Shown here one piece after another: positions 1 to 9,247 of a stretch of 64,000 bases of DNA (position 1 is its first letter; each line of letters begins with the position of its first letter). The DNA is from Albimonas pacifica (lineage in GTDB: Bacteria; Pseudomonadota; Alphaproteobacteria; Rhodobacterales; Rhodobacteraceae): contig NZ_FOQH01000004.1 of NCBI RefSeq assembly GCF_900113695.1, positions 434,001 through 498,000 on the forward strand, read 5' to 3'. A model generated the notes under the pieces. That model ran no database searches and had not been told where the DNA came from. It saw nothing but the letters and a program-made list of their open reading frames with translations. The position numbers were made by a program, and so were the translations under genes.

Positions 1-296
1 CGACGCCGCTGAACATGCTGCTGCAGGAGAACGTGGACCTGCGCGCGAACGGGGCCGTCACCTCGGTCGACGACCGTCCCGGGCAGCTCCGGGTCACGGC
101 GCAGAACCCGGACGATCCGGGCTCGGGCTCGATCACCCTGATCTTCAACGACAATCCGCTGGAGCTTCGCCAGTGGATCATCACCGACGCCGAGGGCTCG
201 CAGACCACGGTCGCGCTGTCCGAGGTGCGGCGGGGCGTGGACATCCCGGTCCACAAGTTCCTGCCCGCCCGCGTCGAGTGCGATCCTCGTCGCTGA
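1..296 (+). CDS. lolA: LolA-type outer-membrane lipoprotein carrier, C-terminal part (5' end outside window)
   Basis: The reading frame is open from the window edge (first full codon at base 3) to a TGA at 294-296, so only about the last 98 residues are present. The stretch NPLELRQWIITDAEGSQT is the typical C-terminal LolA signature (asparagine-proline, then a WxxxDxxG segment). LolA is the periplasmic chaperone that carries lipoproteins from LolCDE to the outer membrane. The gene is followed convergently by xthA, a neighbour pair common in Rhodobacterales. The last dozen residues (from about VHKFLP) look less like the family than the rest, so a slight C-terminal divergence is possible. Confidence 0.75.
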   Translation, partial: TPLNMLLQENVDLRANGAVTSVDDRPGQLRVTAQNPDDPGSGSITLIFNDNPLELRQWIITDAEGSQTTVALSEVRRGVDIPVHKFLPARVECDPRR

Positions 297-309
297 GATC
301 GCCTGCGTC

Positions 310-331
310 GGCCCCGGGTCGCCCCGGGGCC
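310..331. terminator. GC-rich hairpin between convergent lolA and xthA
   Basis: A perfect 9-bp inverted repeat (GGCCCCGGG / CCCGGGGCC) with a 4-nt loop lies in the short gap between the two converging stop codons. There is no clear T-run, so it may act as a weak bidirectional terminator. Confidence 0.5.
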
Positions 332-338
332 TGACCGC

Positions 339-1115
339 TCAGCCCAGCGTGGCGAAGACCGGCGCGTGGTCGGAGGGCTGTTCCCAGCCCCGCGCCGCGC
401 GCAGCACCCGGGCGCCGTGGATCTTCAGGTCCGGCGTGGTCCAGACGTGGTCCAGCCGGCGGCCCTTGTCGGCGGCGTCCCAGTCCTTGGCGCGGTAGCT
501 CCACCAGGAATAGAGCAGCCCCTCGGGGATCACCTCGCGCACCGCGTCGACCCAGCCGCCGGCGGCCTGCGCGGCGTTGAGCTTCTCGGTCTCCACCGGC
601 GTGTGCGAGACGATCTTCAGAAGCTGCTTGTGGTTCCACACGTCGTCTTCGCGCGGCGCGATGTTGAGGTCGCCGACCAGCACCGCGGGCCCGTCGTGGG
701 AGCGGAAGCACGCGGCCATTTCGTCCACGAAATCAAGCTTGTGGGCGAACTTGGGATTCGTCTCGACATTCGGCTCGTCGCCGCCCGCGGGGACGTAGAG
801 GTTGTGGATCTGGGTGCCGTCCGGGAGCTTCGCGGTGACGTGGCGGCTGTCGCCCTTCAGGCAGAAGTCGCGATGCTCGACCGGCGTCAGCGGCAGGCGC
901 GAGAGGATCGCGACGCCGTTGTAGCCCTTGTCGCCGCGCACCGCGAGATGCTCCCACCCCAGCTCGGCGAAGGTCTCCAGCGGGAACTTCTCGGCCGGGC
1001 ACTTGGTCTCCTGCAGGCACAGGACGTCGGGGGCCTCCTCCTCCAGCAGGCGGCGCACGATGGGGGCGCGCAGGCGGACGGAGTTGATGTTCCAGGTGCA
1101 GATCGTGAAGGGCAT
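339..1115 (-). CDS. xthA: Exodeoxyribonuclease III (AP endonuclease)
   Basis: A 258-residue member of the exonuclease/endonuclease/phosphatase fold. It cuts DNA at abasic sites and acts as a 3' exonuclease in base-excision repair. Visible motifs are WNIN (residues 8-11), LQETK with the Mg-binding Glu36, YNGVAILSR, LVGDLNIAP and the C-terminal SDHAPV. The ATG at 1115 is chosen because the ExoIII homology starts at its second residue and a GGAG lies about 6 bases upstream. The frame stays open further upstream, but that extension is low-complexity and unrelated. Confidence 0.93.
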   Translation of the reverse strand: MPFTICTWNINSVRLRAPIVRRLLEEEAPDVLCLQETKCPAEKFPLETFAELGWEHLAVRGDKGYNGVAILSRLPLTPVEHRDFCLKGDSRHVTAKLPDGTQIHNLYVPAGGDEPNVETNPKFAHKLDFVDEMAACFRSHDGPAVLVGDLNIAPREDDVWNHKQLLKIVSHTPVETEKLNAAQAAGGWVDAVREVIPEGLLYSWWSYRAKDWDAADKGRRLDHVWTTPDLKIHGARVLRAARGWEQPSDHAPVFATLG

Positions 1116-1340
1116 GGGAAGCTCCGGGCGCGGACGGGAGCCGCACCATGAAGCCCGCGCCGGGCGGCTGCAACCCGAAGCCTGACCCCCGAAATACGAG
1201 CGCCCGGCGGGAGGGGTTCCGCCGGGCGCCACCTTGTTCCAAGACCTCCGCCGCGAGGGGTGACGGCGATCGCCGGAGCGATGCGGGCCTTCCAAGGTTC
1301 AACACTAGATGGGAACCCGGGGACGCCGTTCAAGACGCCC

Positions 1341-2027
1341 CTAGATCACCAGCCGATAGCCTCCCGATTCCGTGACCAGCAGGCGCGCTTCCGAGGGGTT
1401 GGGTTCGATCTTCTGACGAAGCCGATAGATGTGCGTTTCCAACGTGTGAGTCGTCACGCCCGCGTTATAGCCCCAGACCTCATGCAGCAGAGTATCCCGC
1501 GCCACCACCGAGTCGTTGGCCCGATAGAGAAACTTCAGGATATTCGTCTCCTTCTCGGTGAGGCGGATCTTCTTCTCCGCCTCGTCGATCAGCATCTTCA
1601 TCGCCGGCTTGAACGTGTAGGGGCCGACGGCGAAGACCGCGTCCTCCGACTGCTCGTGCTGGCGGAGCTGGGCGCGGATGCGGGCCAGAAGCACGGGGAA
1701 CTTGAAGGGCTTGGGGATGTAGTCGTTGGCGCCCGCGTCGAGGCCGAGGATCGTGTCCGCGTCGGTGGCGTGGCCGGTCAGCATGATGATCGGGCACTTC
1801 ACGCCCTGCTTGCGCATCAGGCGGCAGACCTCGCGCCCGTCCATGTCGGGCAGGCCGACGTCGAGGATCACCAGGTCGTGGGGATTGGCCTTGGCCTTCT
1901 CGATGCCGTCCGCGCCGGTCTCGGCCTCGAACACGTCGTAGTCCTCGGTCAGGACGAGCTGGTCGGCCAGCGCGTCGCGCAGGTCGGGGTCGTCGTCCAC
2001 CAGCAGGATGCGTTTCAGCGTCGCCAT
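1341..2027 (-). CDS. cenR: OmpR-family response regulator, CenR-like
   Basis: A 228-residue two-component response regulator. The N-terminal receiver domain (about residues 5-120) has the acidic cluster D11-D13, phosphoacceptor D56 in VILDVGLPDMDG, the LTGH threonine and the KPF lysine. The C-terminal winged helix (about 135-228) carries LTEKETNILKFLYR and a THTLETHIYRLRQKI recognition region. It most resembles the CenR group of alphaproteobacteria, which controls the cell envelope in Caulobacter and Rhodobacter. That assignment rests on overall resemblance and the solitary gene without a kinase. The ATG at 2027 directly precedes the receiver. Confidence 0.85.
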   Translation of the reverse strand: MATLKRILLVDDDPDLRDALADQLVLTEDYDVFEAETGADGIEKAKANPHDLVILDVGLPDMDGREVCRLMRKQGVKCPIIMLTGHATDADTILGLDAGANDYIPKPFKFPVLLARIRAQLRQHEQSEDAVFAVGPYTFKPAMKMLIDEAEKKIRLTEKETNILKFLYRANDSVVARDTLLHEVWGYNAGVTTHTLETHIYRLRQKIEPNPSEARLLVTESGGYRLVI

Positions 2028-2218
2028 GGGCCTCGTGTCCTCCGTTCTCGCCCGCTCCGGGCCTGTCACGCAGATGCGAGCGGACGACGGTCGCGGAAAC
2101 CGCTTCGCAATGTTTCTCACGCAGTCGTCACCCCCGGCGCCCCTTTGTTTCAATTTTCCGCCGGGCGCCCTATCTGTCGCGTGGGCCCGATCGGCCCGCG
2201 TGACGTCGGAGCCGCGCC

Positions 2219-3316
2219 ATGGGCCTGAAGCTGAGCATCTGGGAGAACGCCGCCCGCATCCGGGCCGAGCTGCGCATCGGCGCGGCGGTGGTTCTGGTGC
2301 GCGGACAGGCCGGCGTGCTGGCCGGCGCGGCCGAGTCCCTGACCGCCGAGCGGCTGGAGGATTTCCGCGCCGCCGGCCCCACCGACATGGTCATCACCTC
2401 CCGCCGCGCGACCACGCTGAAGGCGCGCGCCTACGACGGGGACGTGGCCCGGATCATCCTGACGCCGGACTTCGACCTCGGCCGGGTGCGCGCCACCGCC
2501 GATCCGGCGAAGGACCTGGAATCGCCCCTCAAGGGCCCCTACCAGACCCGGCGCGACGGCGACGCCGGCCTGCACCGGGCGGCCGTGCGGCTGGCCAAGC
2601 AGGCGCAGCTCCTGCCCGCGGCGCTGGTCGCCGCCCTGCCCTCGCGCCGCGAGGCGGAGGCGCTGGCGCGGGAGAACGGGCTCTCGATCCTCGACACGGA
2701 TGCGCTGCTGGCCGCCGAGGCCGAGGCGATCGGCATGCGCCCCGTCTCGGCCGCCCGCGTGCCGCTGGAGGCCTCCGCCGCCTCCCGCGTCCACGTGTTC
2801 CGCCCCGACGACGGGTCGGAGGAGCATTACGCCATCGAGATCGGCGCCCCCAAGCGTTCGGAGCCGGTGCTGGCGCGGCTGCATTCGGCCTGCTTCACGG
2901 GCGACGTGCTGGGGTCGCTGAAATGCGACTGCGGGCCCCAGCTTCGCGCGGCCCTGGCGGCGATGGCGGCCGAGGGCGCGGGCGTGCTGCTCTATCTCAA
3001 TCAGGAGGGGCGGGGCATCGGGCTCGCGAACAAGATGCGGGCCTACTCGCTGCAGGACCAGGGCTTCGACACGGTCGAGGCGAACCACCGCCTGGGATTC
3101 GAGGACGACGAGCGCGACTTCCGCATCGGCGCCACGATCCTTCGGCGGCTGGGCTTCCGCTCGGTGCGGCTGCTGACCAACAACCCCCGGAAGATCGGGA
3201 TGATGTCGAACTCCGGCCTCCAGGTCGCCGAGCGGGTGCCCCTGAAGGTCGGCGAGAACCCGCTGAACGCCGCCTACCTCGCCACCAAGGCCTCGAAGAG
3301 CGGCCACCTGCTGTGA
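2219..3316 (+). CDS. ribA: GTP cyclohydrolase II with a diverged N-terminal domain
   Basis: A 365-residue protein that opens GTP in the first step of riboflavin synthesis. The C-terminal half (about residues 190-365) has the zinc site HSACFTGDVLGSLKCDCGPQ (Cys about 224, 235, 237), NQEGRGIGL and the ANHRLGFEDDERDF region with the final TNNPRKI. The roughly 165-residue N-terminal part is longer than in stand-alone GCH II. It resembles the diverged N-terminal region of Rhodobacterales RibA proteins rather than an active DHBP synthase. The 3' end overlaps the next gene by four bases (GTGA). Confidence 0.9.
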   Translation: MGLKLSIWENAARIRAELRIGAAVVLVRGQAGVLAGAAESLTAERLEDFRAAGPTDMVITSRRATTLKARAYDGDVARIILTPDFDLGRVRATADPAKDLESPLKGPYQTRRDGDAGLHRAAVRLAKQAQLLPAALVAALPSRREAEALARENGLSILDTDALLAAEAEAIGMRPVSAARVPLEASAASRVHVFRPDDGSEEHYAIEIGAPKRSEPVLARLHSACFTGDVLGSLKCDCGPQLRAALAAMAAEGAGVLLYLNQEGRGIGLANKMRAYSLQDQGFDTVEANHRLGFEDDERDFRIGATILRRLGFRSVRLLTNNPRKIGMMSNSGLQVAERVPLKVGENPLNAAYLATKASKSGHLL

Positions 3317-3852
3317 GGGCGGGGGTGGCGCGGGGGCCTCAGGCCGCGGTCCCGCGGCCCGGCGACCTGCTGGTGACGCGCTGGGAAGCCCGGTTCCTCG
3401 GGCGCCGATTCCCCTGCGCCGTCGGCTTCGGCGGCATCGGCCCGAAGCGCGGCGAGGGCGACGGGATCACCCCGCAAGGGGTTCATTCACTTGAGTTCAC
3501 CCTGTGGAGAGCGGACCGGCGCCTCCGGCCCTCCGGCCGCCTGCCGGCGCGGCCCATCGGCCCGCGGGACGGCTGGTCGGACGACCCCGCGGACCCGTTG
3601 TACAATCGCCGCGTCCCGTGGCCCTCGCGCCACAGCGCCGAGCGTCTGCGGCGGGCGGACCGGCTCTACGACCTGGTGGCGGTGGTGGACTTCAACCGCG
3701 CTCCGCCCGTGGCCGGCGCCGGCAGCGCGATCTTCCTGCACGTGTGGAAGCGGCCGCGGAAGTGGACGGCGGGCTGCGTGGCGTTCCGGGCCCCGGACCT
3801 CGCCTGGATCCTCGAGCGCTGGGGGCCCCGCAGCCGGCTGATCGTGCGCTAG
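3313..3852 (+). CDS. L,D-transpeptidase (YkuD fold) family protein
   Basis: A 179-residue protein with the catalytic YkuD signature: His143 in FLHVWKRP and the nucleophile Cys155 in TAGCVAF, 12 residues apart as the family requires. An upstream GITPQG motif precedes the His. Such proteins crosslink peptidoglycan or attach proteins to it. I choose the GTG at 3313 because it overlaps the ribA stop (GTGA), implying translational coupling. A second in-frame GTG at 3325 is possible. No signal peptide is evident from the GTG start, so this could be the short 'L,D-transpeptidase-like' group whose export is unclear. The stop codon overlaps that of the converging yggS gene by two bases. Confidence 0.8.
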   Translation: MRAGVARGPQAAVPRPGDLLVTRWEARFLGRRFPCAVGFGGIGPKRGEGDGITPQGVHSLEFTLWRADRRLRPSGRLPARPIGPRDGWSDDPADPLYNRRVPWPSRHSAERLRRADRLYDLVAVVDFNRAPPVAGAGSAIFLHVWKRPRKWTAGCVAFRAPDLAWILERWGPRSRLIVR

Positions 3853-4499
3853 TCGTAGGCGCGTTCGCCGAAGATGGCGGAACCGACGCGCACGTGGGTG
3901 GCGCCGAACTCGACCGCCGTCTCGAAATCCGAGCTCATGCCCATCGAGAGGCCCGCGAGCCCGTTGCGCTCGGCCAGTTTCGCCAGCAGGGCGAAGTGCA
4001 TGGCGGGCGATTCCTCGACCGGCGGGATGCACATCAGGCCCTCGACCGTCAGGTCCATCGCCCGGCAGTCGGCAAGGAAGGCGTCGGTGTCGGCAGGGGC
4101 GATTCCGGCCTTCTGCGGCTCCTCCCCGGTGTTCACCTGCACGAAGAGGCGCGGGCAGCGGCCGGCGCTCTGCGCGGCGTCTGCGATCTTGCGGGCGAGC
4201 TTCGGTCGGTCGACGGACTGGATCACGTCGAAGAGCTCGAAGGCCTTGTTGACCTTGTTGGTCTGCAACGGGCCGATCAGGTGAAGCTCGAGGCCTTCGA
4301 GGTCGCGGCGCGGGCCCCAGCGGGTCTCGGCCTCCTGCACGCGGTTTTCGCCGAAGATGCGCTGGCCGGCGTCGATCACGGCCTGCACGCGGTCCTCGGG
4401 CTGCACTTTCGAGACCGCCACCAGGGTCACGGATCCGGGCGCGCGCCCGGCCTTCGCCTCGGCCTCCGCCAGCTGGCGCTTCACGCTGTCCAGGCTCAT
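3849..4499 (-). CDS. yggS: YggS/PLPBP family pyridoxal-phosphate homeostasis protein
   Basis: A 216-residue single-domain TIM-barrel PLP-binding protein without known catalysis; the family buffers PLP and affects amino-acid homeostasis. Diagnostic segments are VAVSK with the PLP lysine at about residue 31, IFGENRVQEA, HLIGPLQTNK, QSVDR, LSMGMSSDFETAV and VRVGSAIFG. The ATG at 4499 has a GGAGG about 6 bases upstream; an extension to 4562 would add unrelated residues. Confidence 0.92.
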   Translation of the reverse strand: MSLDSVKRQLAEAEAKAGRAPGSVTLVAVSKVQPEDRVQAVIDAGQRIFGENRVQEAETRWGPRRDLEGLELHLIGPLQTNKVNKAFELFDVIQSVDRPKLARKIADAAQSAGRCPRLFVQVNTGEEPQKAGIAPADTDAFLADCRAMDLTVEGLMCIPPVEESPAMHFALLAKLAERNGLAGLSMGMSSDFETAVEFGATHVRVGSAIFGERAYD

Positions 4500-4560
4500 G
4501 CCGTCCTCCGTCGTGGTCCGGGGAATGGGTCGGGCTCGAATGGGTAGAGCGAGGCGGCGC

Positions 4561-4592
4561 AAAAGAAAAGAGCGGGCCAGGGCCCGCTCTTT
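4561..4592 (-). terminator. Rho-independent terminator of the porin gene
   Basis: A perfect 12-bp inverted repeat (AAAGAGCGGGCC / GGCCCGCTCTTT, 4567-4592) is followed on the minus strand by TTTTCTTTT. It lies 29 bases past the porin stop and before the yggS start, so it most likely ends the porin transcript. Confidence 0.85.
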
Positions 4593-4620
4593 CCGGATTT
4601 CAGATGGCTGACGCCGTCGA

Positions 4621-5649
4621 TCAGAAGGAGACCGACATGTAGGCGCCGGCGATCAGGTTGTCGTCGACGGGGCCGGTGTCGAACTCGGTGTACTCCACGG
4701 CCAGGGTGCCGGTCACGCCGGGGGCGATCGCGTAGGTCACCCAGCCCGAGAAGGTGTCCGAGTCGTTGGCGCCGCCGGCCTTGGTGTCGAACACGCCGGC
4801 CCAGCCGCCCGCGAAGGTCCAGGGGCCGGTCTCGTAGGAGGCGCCGACCGCGATGTCGTAGCCGCCGGTGGCCAAGCCGCCCACGCCGGGGTTGTCCTTG
4901 TAGAAGGCCGCCAGGGTGAAGCCGGCGTAGCCGATGTAGCCGCCGGTGGTCCAGGTGTCCGGATCGGCGTTGGTGCCGCCGATCACGTCGGTGTCGGCGG
5001 TCTGGTAGCCGCCCGAGATGCCGAGCGAGACGCCCGAGAACTCACCCATCCACTGGGCGCCGATCGACAGGATGTCGTCGGTGGCCGAGCCGTTGTTGAC
5101 CTTGAACGCCGGGGTGGCGCCGTGGCCGCCGTTGTCCGTGCCGCCCTCGGGCTGGAACGAGATCGCGGCGGTGAAGCCGGAGATCGCCGGGGTGATGTAG
5201 TAGATGCCCAGGTCGTCGCGGGCCGTGTCGGTGGCGTTGGTGGCGCCGGTGTACCTGAAGGCGTCGTAGTAGCCGACCTTGGCGTAGGGCGCGTAGATGA
5301 TGCCCAGCTCCATGTACTCGGCCGCGGTGTCGTCCGCACCGATGCGGAAGTCACCGAACGAGCCGGACACCGAGGTCCAGTACTCGTCGATCTGGTCGCC
5401 GGTCGAGAAACCCTCGAGCTCGACTTCGCCCTTGAAGGTCAGGCCGTTGTCGGAGGAACCGGACCAGCGGAAGTGGATTTCGGAGTCGTGCTCGACGCCG
5501 AAGTCGCCGGAGGTGCCGGCCAGGTCGCCGTAGTACATGCCGGCGTTGACGTAGCCGCGCACGGTGGCGGTGGGCGCCTCGGCGGCGAGCAGCGGCGTGA
5601 CGACGAGGCCAGCGGCCAGCGCGGTCGTCGCGAACAGCGTCTTTTTCAT
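4621..5649 (-). CDS. Outer-membrane porin (Rhodobacter type)
   Basis: A 342-residue beta-barrel porin. It has a classic Sec signal peptide (MKKTLFATTALAAGLVVTPLLAAEA, cleavage near residue 22), long runs of alternating hydrophobic and Gly/Asp-rich strands such as GYVNAGMYYGD and LTFKGEVELEGFSTG, and a C-terminal phenylalanine (SVSF), the sorting signal for BAM insertion. It would form the general diffusion pore for small solutes. The ATG at 5649 is fixed by the signal peptide and an upstream GAGGGA. The gene has its own terminator and stands alone, as expected of a strongly expressed monocistronic gene. Confidence 0.9.
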   Translation of the reverse strand: MKKTLFATTALAAGLVVTPLLAAEAPTATVRGYVNAGMYYGDLAGTSGDFGVEHDSEIHFRWSGSSDNGLTFKGEVELEGFSTGDQIDEYWTSVSGSFGDFRIGADDTAAEYMELGIIYAPYAKVGYYDAFRYTGATNATDTARDDLGIYYITPAISGFTAAISFQPEGGTDNGGHGATPAFKVNNGSATDDILSIGAQWMGEFSGVSLGISGGYQTADTDVIGGTNADPDTWTTGGYIGYAGFTLAAFYKDNPGVGGLATGGYDIAVGASYETGPWTFAGGWAGVFDTKAGGANDSDTFSGWVTYAIAPGVTGTLAVEYTEFDTGPVDDNLIAGAYMSVSF

Positions 5650-6034
5650 GGTGTCCCTCGCAGTTGAGCTCTCAGTGGAACAGGTCTTTGTCCGGCCCAC
5701 CGGCGCGAACCCGATGAACCCTGATCGCGTTTCACCCGAACCCACCTTTCCGGTCAATCGACTTGGCCGGGCCCCTGCGCCCTACCGGCAAGGTTGTAGC
5801 AATTGCGCCACAAGACGGACGGCCTTCGGCGGGCCAAAGGCTTGCAAGGCGGCCTTCAGGGCGATGGAGGGCCGCGCGGCTCGCGCCCCGCGCGCGTTCC
5901 TGCATTCGCTTTGCATCGCTGCCGTGCAGCGTTTACAGATTGGCGCCGAGCAGGAAGGGCCCCGCGCGGGCCCCGATCCAAAGAGCATGAAGGCCGTCTC
6001 GACGGCGGATGAATCAGGTCCAAGGCCGACACGC
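5650..6034. other. 385-base intergenic region between divergent porin and lipoprotein genes
   Basis: No coding region is convincing here. It should hold the porin promoter on the minus strand and the promoter of the DUF3576 gene on the plus strand. I could not define the porin promoter. Confidence 0.6.
5911..5939 (+). promoter_or_regulatory. Possible sigma70-type promoter for the DUF3576 lipoprotein gene
   Basis: TTGCAT at 5911-5916, a 17-base spacer, then TACAGA at 5934-5939, about 95 bases before the start codon. The -10 element is weak, so this is tentative. Confidence 0.3.
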
Positions 6035-6556
6035 ATGAAACTCAGCGTCCGAATCCTCTCGGTGGTCGCGGCTGCGGCGCTTCTGGCCGCCTGCGAGAAC
6101 GCCCAGCCCCCGGCGGAGCCCGTCGACCCCTTCGACTCCCAGAACTTCCGCACCCGGCCCGAGGGGTCGATCATGGACATCTTCTCCGGCGGCCCGGACA
6201 ACCAGGCGCTGGACGGCGGGGCGATCCCGGTGAACGCCTACCTGTGGCGCGCCTCGCTCGACACGCTGGAGTTCCTGCCGCTGACCTCGACCGATCCGTT
6301 CTCGGGCGTCATCGTCACCGACTGGTCGACCAACGCCGCCACCCCGAACGAGCGCTTCAAGGTCACCGTCTACATCGACAGCCCCAAGCTGGAGGCGACC
6401 GCGCTGCGCGTCGCCGTCTACCGCGAGCTGCAGGGCCAGGGCGGCGCCTGGACCTCCGCCGAGGTCTCCGACGCCACGCCCCGGCGGATCGAGGACGCGA
6501 TCCTGACCCGCGCCCGGCAGCTGCGCGTCGCGGCCCTGCAGGCCGAGGAAGGCTGA
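6035..6556 (+). CDS. DUF3576 domain lipoprotein
   Basis: A 173-residue predicted lipoprotein: hydrophobic signal segment and LAAC lipobox with Cys20, then a short Pro-rich linker and a single compact domain beginning near SIMDIFSGG. The domain contains AYLWRASLDTLEFLPL and ends in TRARQLRVAALQ. This matches the alphaproteobacterial DUF3576 family, often found just before leuS as here. Its function is unknown; the leuS-lptE neighbourhood suggests an envelope role. The ATG at 6035 is the only start that places the signal peptide at the N-terminus. Confidence 0.85.
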   Translation: MKLSVRILSVVAAAALLAACENAQPPAEPVDPFDSQNFRTRPEGSIMDIFSGGPDNQALDGGAIPVNAYLWRASLDTLEFLPLTSTDPFSGVIVTDWSTNAATPNERFKVTVYIDSPKLEATALRVAVYRELQGQGGAWTSAEVSDATPRRIEDAILTRARQLRVAALQAEEG

Positions 6557-6560
6557 GCGC

Positions 6561-6583
6561 GCGCGGGCCCGCGGGTCCCGCGC
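6561..6583. terminator. Possible hairpin terminator after the DUF3576 gene
   Basis: A 7-bp inverted repeat (GCGCGGG / CCCGCGC) encloses a 9-nt loop just after the stop codon and is followed by ATTGAAAA. It lacks a T-run, so it is weakly supported. Confidence 0.35.
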
Positions 6584-6682
6584 ATTGAAAACCCCGTCCC
6601 GGCGCCCTAGACGGATCGCGACCGTTGCGCGCCGGGGCCCTGCGTCCCCAGGCGCGCCAGGATTTCTTCGCCGGGGACGAGA

Positions 6683-9247
6683 ATGACCACGCGTTACGAT
6701 CACAGCGCGGCCGAAGCGAAATGGCGCAAGGCCTGGGCCGAGGCCGACCTGTTCCGCGCGAAGGTCGATCACGACAAGCCGAAATACTACGTGCTGGAGA
6801 TGTTCCCCTATCCCTCGGGGAAGATCCACATGGGCCACGTGCGCAACTACGTCATGGGCGACGTGGTGGCGCGCTACAAGATGGCGAAGGGCTTCAACGT
6901 CCTGCACCCGATGGGCTGGGACGCCTTCGGCATGCCCGCCGAGAACGCGGCGATGGAGCGGGGCATCCACCCCGGCGAGTGGACCTACGCCAACATCGCC
7001 ACGATGAAGGAGCAGCTGGCCCCGATGGGTCTGTCGCTCGACTGGACGCGGGAGTTCGCGACCTGCGATCCCGAGTACTACGCCCAGCAGCAGGCCCTGT
7101 TCCTCGACTTCCTCGAGGCGGGCCTCGTCTACCGCCGCAAGTCGGTGGTGAACTGGGATCCGGTCGACATGACCGTGCTCGCGAACGAGCAGGTCGAGAA
7201 CGGCCGCGGCTGGCGCTCCGGCGCGCCGGTGGAGCGGCGCGAGCTGGTGCAGTGGTTCTTCAAAATCACCGCCTTCTCGGACGACCTGCTCTCGGCCATC
7301 GACGGGCTGGACCAGTGGCCCGACAAGGTCCGCCTGATGCAGCGCAACTGGATCGGCAAGTCGGAGGGCCTGCAGTTCACCTGGAAGACCCACGGCGCGC
7401 CCGAGGGATTCGAGGCGCTGGAGGTCTACACCACCCGCCCCGACACGATCTTCGGCGCGGGCTTCTGCGCCATCGCCGCCGACCACCCGCTGGCCCGCAG
7501 GCTCGCCGAGGACGACCCGAAGGTCGCCGCCTTCTGCGACGAGTGCCGCAAGGGCGGCACCTCGGAGGAAGAGATCCAGAAGGCCCCCAAGCTCGGCCTC
7601 GACACCGGCATCACCGTCGACCACCCGTTCGACGGCCGCAAGCTGCCGGTCTGGATCGCGAACTTCATCCTGATGGACTACGGCACCGGCGCGATCTTCG
7701 GCTGCGCCGCCCATGACCAGCGCGACCTCGACTTCGCCCGCAAGTTCGACCTGGCGGTGATCCCCGTCGTTGCGCCCTCGGACGCCGACCCGGCGACCTT
7801 CCAGGTCGACGACGAGGCCTATCTGGGCCCGGGCCGGATCATCAACTCCGACTTCCTCGACGGCATGACCATCGAGCAGGCCAAGGCCGAGGTCGGCCGC
7901 CGCATGGAGGAAGCCGGCCAGGGCGAGCGCAAGACCAACTACCGCCTGCGCGACTGGGGCGTCAGCCGCCAGCGCTACTGGGGCTGCCCGATCCCGGTGG
8001 TCCATTGCGGAAGATGCGGCACCGTCCCGGAGAAGAAGGAGAACCTGCCGGTTCGCCTGCCCGACGACGTCGACATCTCCAAGCCCGGCAACCCGCTGGA
8101 CCGGCACCCGACCTGGCGCAACGTCCCGTGCCCCGTCTGCGGCGCGCCCGCCCGGCGCGAGACGGACACGATGGACACGTTCGTCGATTCCTCGTGGTAT
8201 TTCGCCCGCTTCACCGCCCCCCGGGCGAAGACGCCGACGGACCTCGAGGCCGCCAGCTACTGGATGAACGTCGACCAGTATATCGGCGGCGTCGAGCATG
8301 CGATCCTGCACCTGCTCTATTCCCGCTTCTTCGCCCGCGCGATGGCGAAGACCGGCCACCTGCCCGAGAGCGCGATCGAGCCGTTCACCGCGCTCTTCAC
8401 CCAGGGCATGGTCTGCCACGAGACCTACCAGGGCCCTGACGGCAAGTGGCTGAGCCCCGACGAGATCAAGCCCGCCGACGGCGGGTTCACGACGCTCGAC
8501 GGCCAGCCGGTGACGGTCGGGCCGTCCATCAAGATGTCGAAGTCGAAGAAGAACGTGGTCGCCCCCGACGACGTCTTCGAGAAATACGGCGCCGACACCG
8601 CCCGCTGGTTCATCATGTCCGACAGCCCGCCGGAGCGGGACGTCGAATGGACCGCCGCCGGGGCCGAGGCCGCCTCGCGCTTCCTGCAGCGCGTCTGGCG
8701 CCTGCGCTCGGAGGCCTCGCTGGCGGCCCCCGGGACGCCCGAGCCGGCCGAGTGGACCCCGGAGGCGCTGGCGATCCGCCAGGCCGCCCACAGGGCCGTG
8801 CAAGGCGTCTCCGACGATATCGAGGGCTTCGCCTTCAACAAGTCGATCGCCCGCCTCTACGAGCTGGTCGGCGCCCTGTCGAAGGCCGAGGCCGCGCCCG
8901 ACATGCCGCTGGCCCTGCGCGAGGCCTACGGCATCCTCGCCCGCCTGATGTCGCCCTTCGTCCCCCACTTCGCCGAGGAGCTCTGGTCCTCGCTGGGCGA
9001 GACCGGCCTGCTGACCGGCGCGCCCTGGCCCGTGGCCGACCCGGCGCTGCTGGTGGACGACACCGTGCTGATGCCGGTGCAGGTCAACGGCAAGCGGCGC
9101 GCCGAGATCCGCGTCGCCAAGGACGCCTCCAAGGAGGCGATCGAGGCGATGGCGCTGGCCGAAGAGTCCGTGAAGAAGCATCTTGGCGAGGCCGGCCCCC
9201 GCAAGGTCATCGTCGTGCCCGGACGGATCGTGAATGTCGTCGCCTGA
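6683..9247 (+). CDS. leuS: Leucyl-tRNA synthetase
   Basis: An 854-residue class I aminoacyl-tRNA synthetase of normal length. The Rossmann fold carries the HIGH-type motif in [14 protein letters not shown] and the KMSKS loop at about residue 617. The editing domain (CP1) includes [12 protein letters not shown] and the [17 protein letters not shown] segment. Zinc-type cysteines occur in CGRCG and CPVCG. It attaches leucine to tRNA-Leu in the cytoplasm. The gene overlaps lptE by 14 bases, so the two are probably cotranscribed and coupled. Confidence 0.97.
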   Translation: MTTRYDHSAAEAKWRKAWAEADLFRAKVDHDKPKYYVLEMFPYPSGKIHMGHVRNYVMGDVVARYKMAKGFNVLHPMGWDAFGMPAENAAMERGIHPGEWTYANIATMKEQLAPMGLSLDWTREFATCDPEYYAQQQALFLDFLEAGLVYRRKSVVNWDPVDMTVLANEQVENGRGWRSGAPVERRELVQWFFKITAFSDDLLSAIDGLDQWPDKVRLMQRNWIGKSEGLQFTWKTHGAPEGFEALEVYTTRPDTIFGAGFCAIAADHPLARRLAEDDPKVAAFCDECRKGGTSEEEIQKAPKLGLDTGITVDHPFDGRKLPVWIANFILMDYGTGAIFGCAAHDQRDLDFARKFDLAVIPVVAPSDADPATFQVDDEAYLGPGRIINSDFLDGMTIEQAKAEVGRRMEEAGQGERKTNYRLRDWGVSRQRYWGCPIPVVHCGRCGTVPEKKENLPVRLPDDVDISKPGNPLDRHPTWRNVPCPVCGAPARRETDTMDTFVDSSWYFARFTAPRAKTPTDLEAASYWMNVDQYIGGVEHAILHLLYSRFFARAMAKTGHLPESAIEPFTALFTQGMVCHETYQGPDGKWLSPDEIKPADGGFTTLDGQPVTVGPSIKMSKSKKNVVAPDDVFEKYGADTARWFIMSDSPPERDVEWTAAGAEAASRFLQRVWRLRSEASLAAPGTPEPAEWTPEALAIRQAAHRAVQGVSDDIEGFAFNKSIARLYELVGALSKAEAAPDMPLALREAYGILARLMSPFVPHFAEELWSSLGETGLLTGAPWPVADPALLVDDTVLMPVQVNGKRRAEIRVAKDASKEAIEAMALAEESVKKHLGEAGPRKVIVVPGRIVNVVA

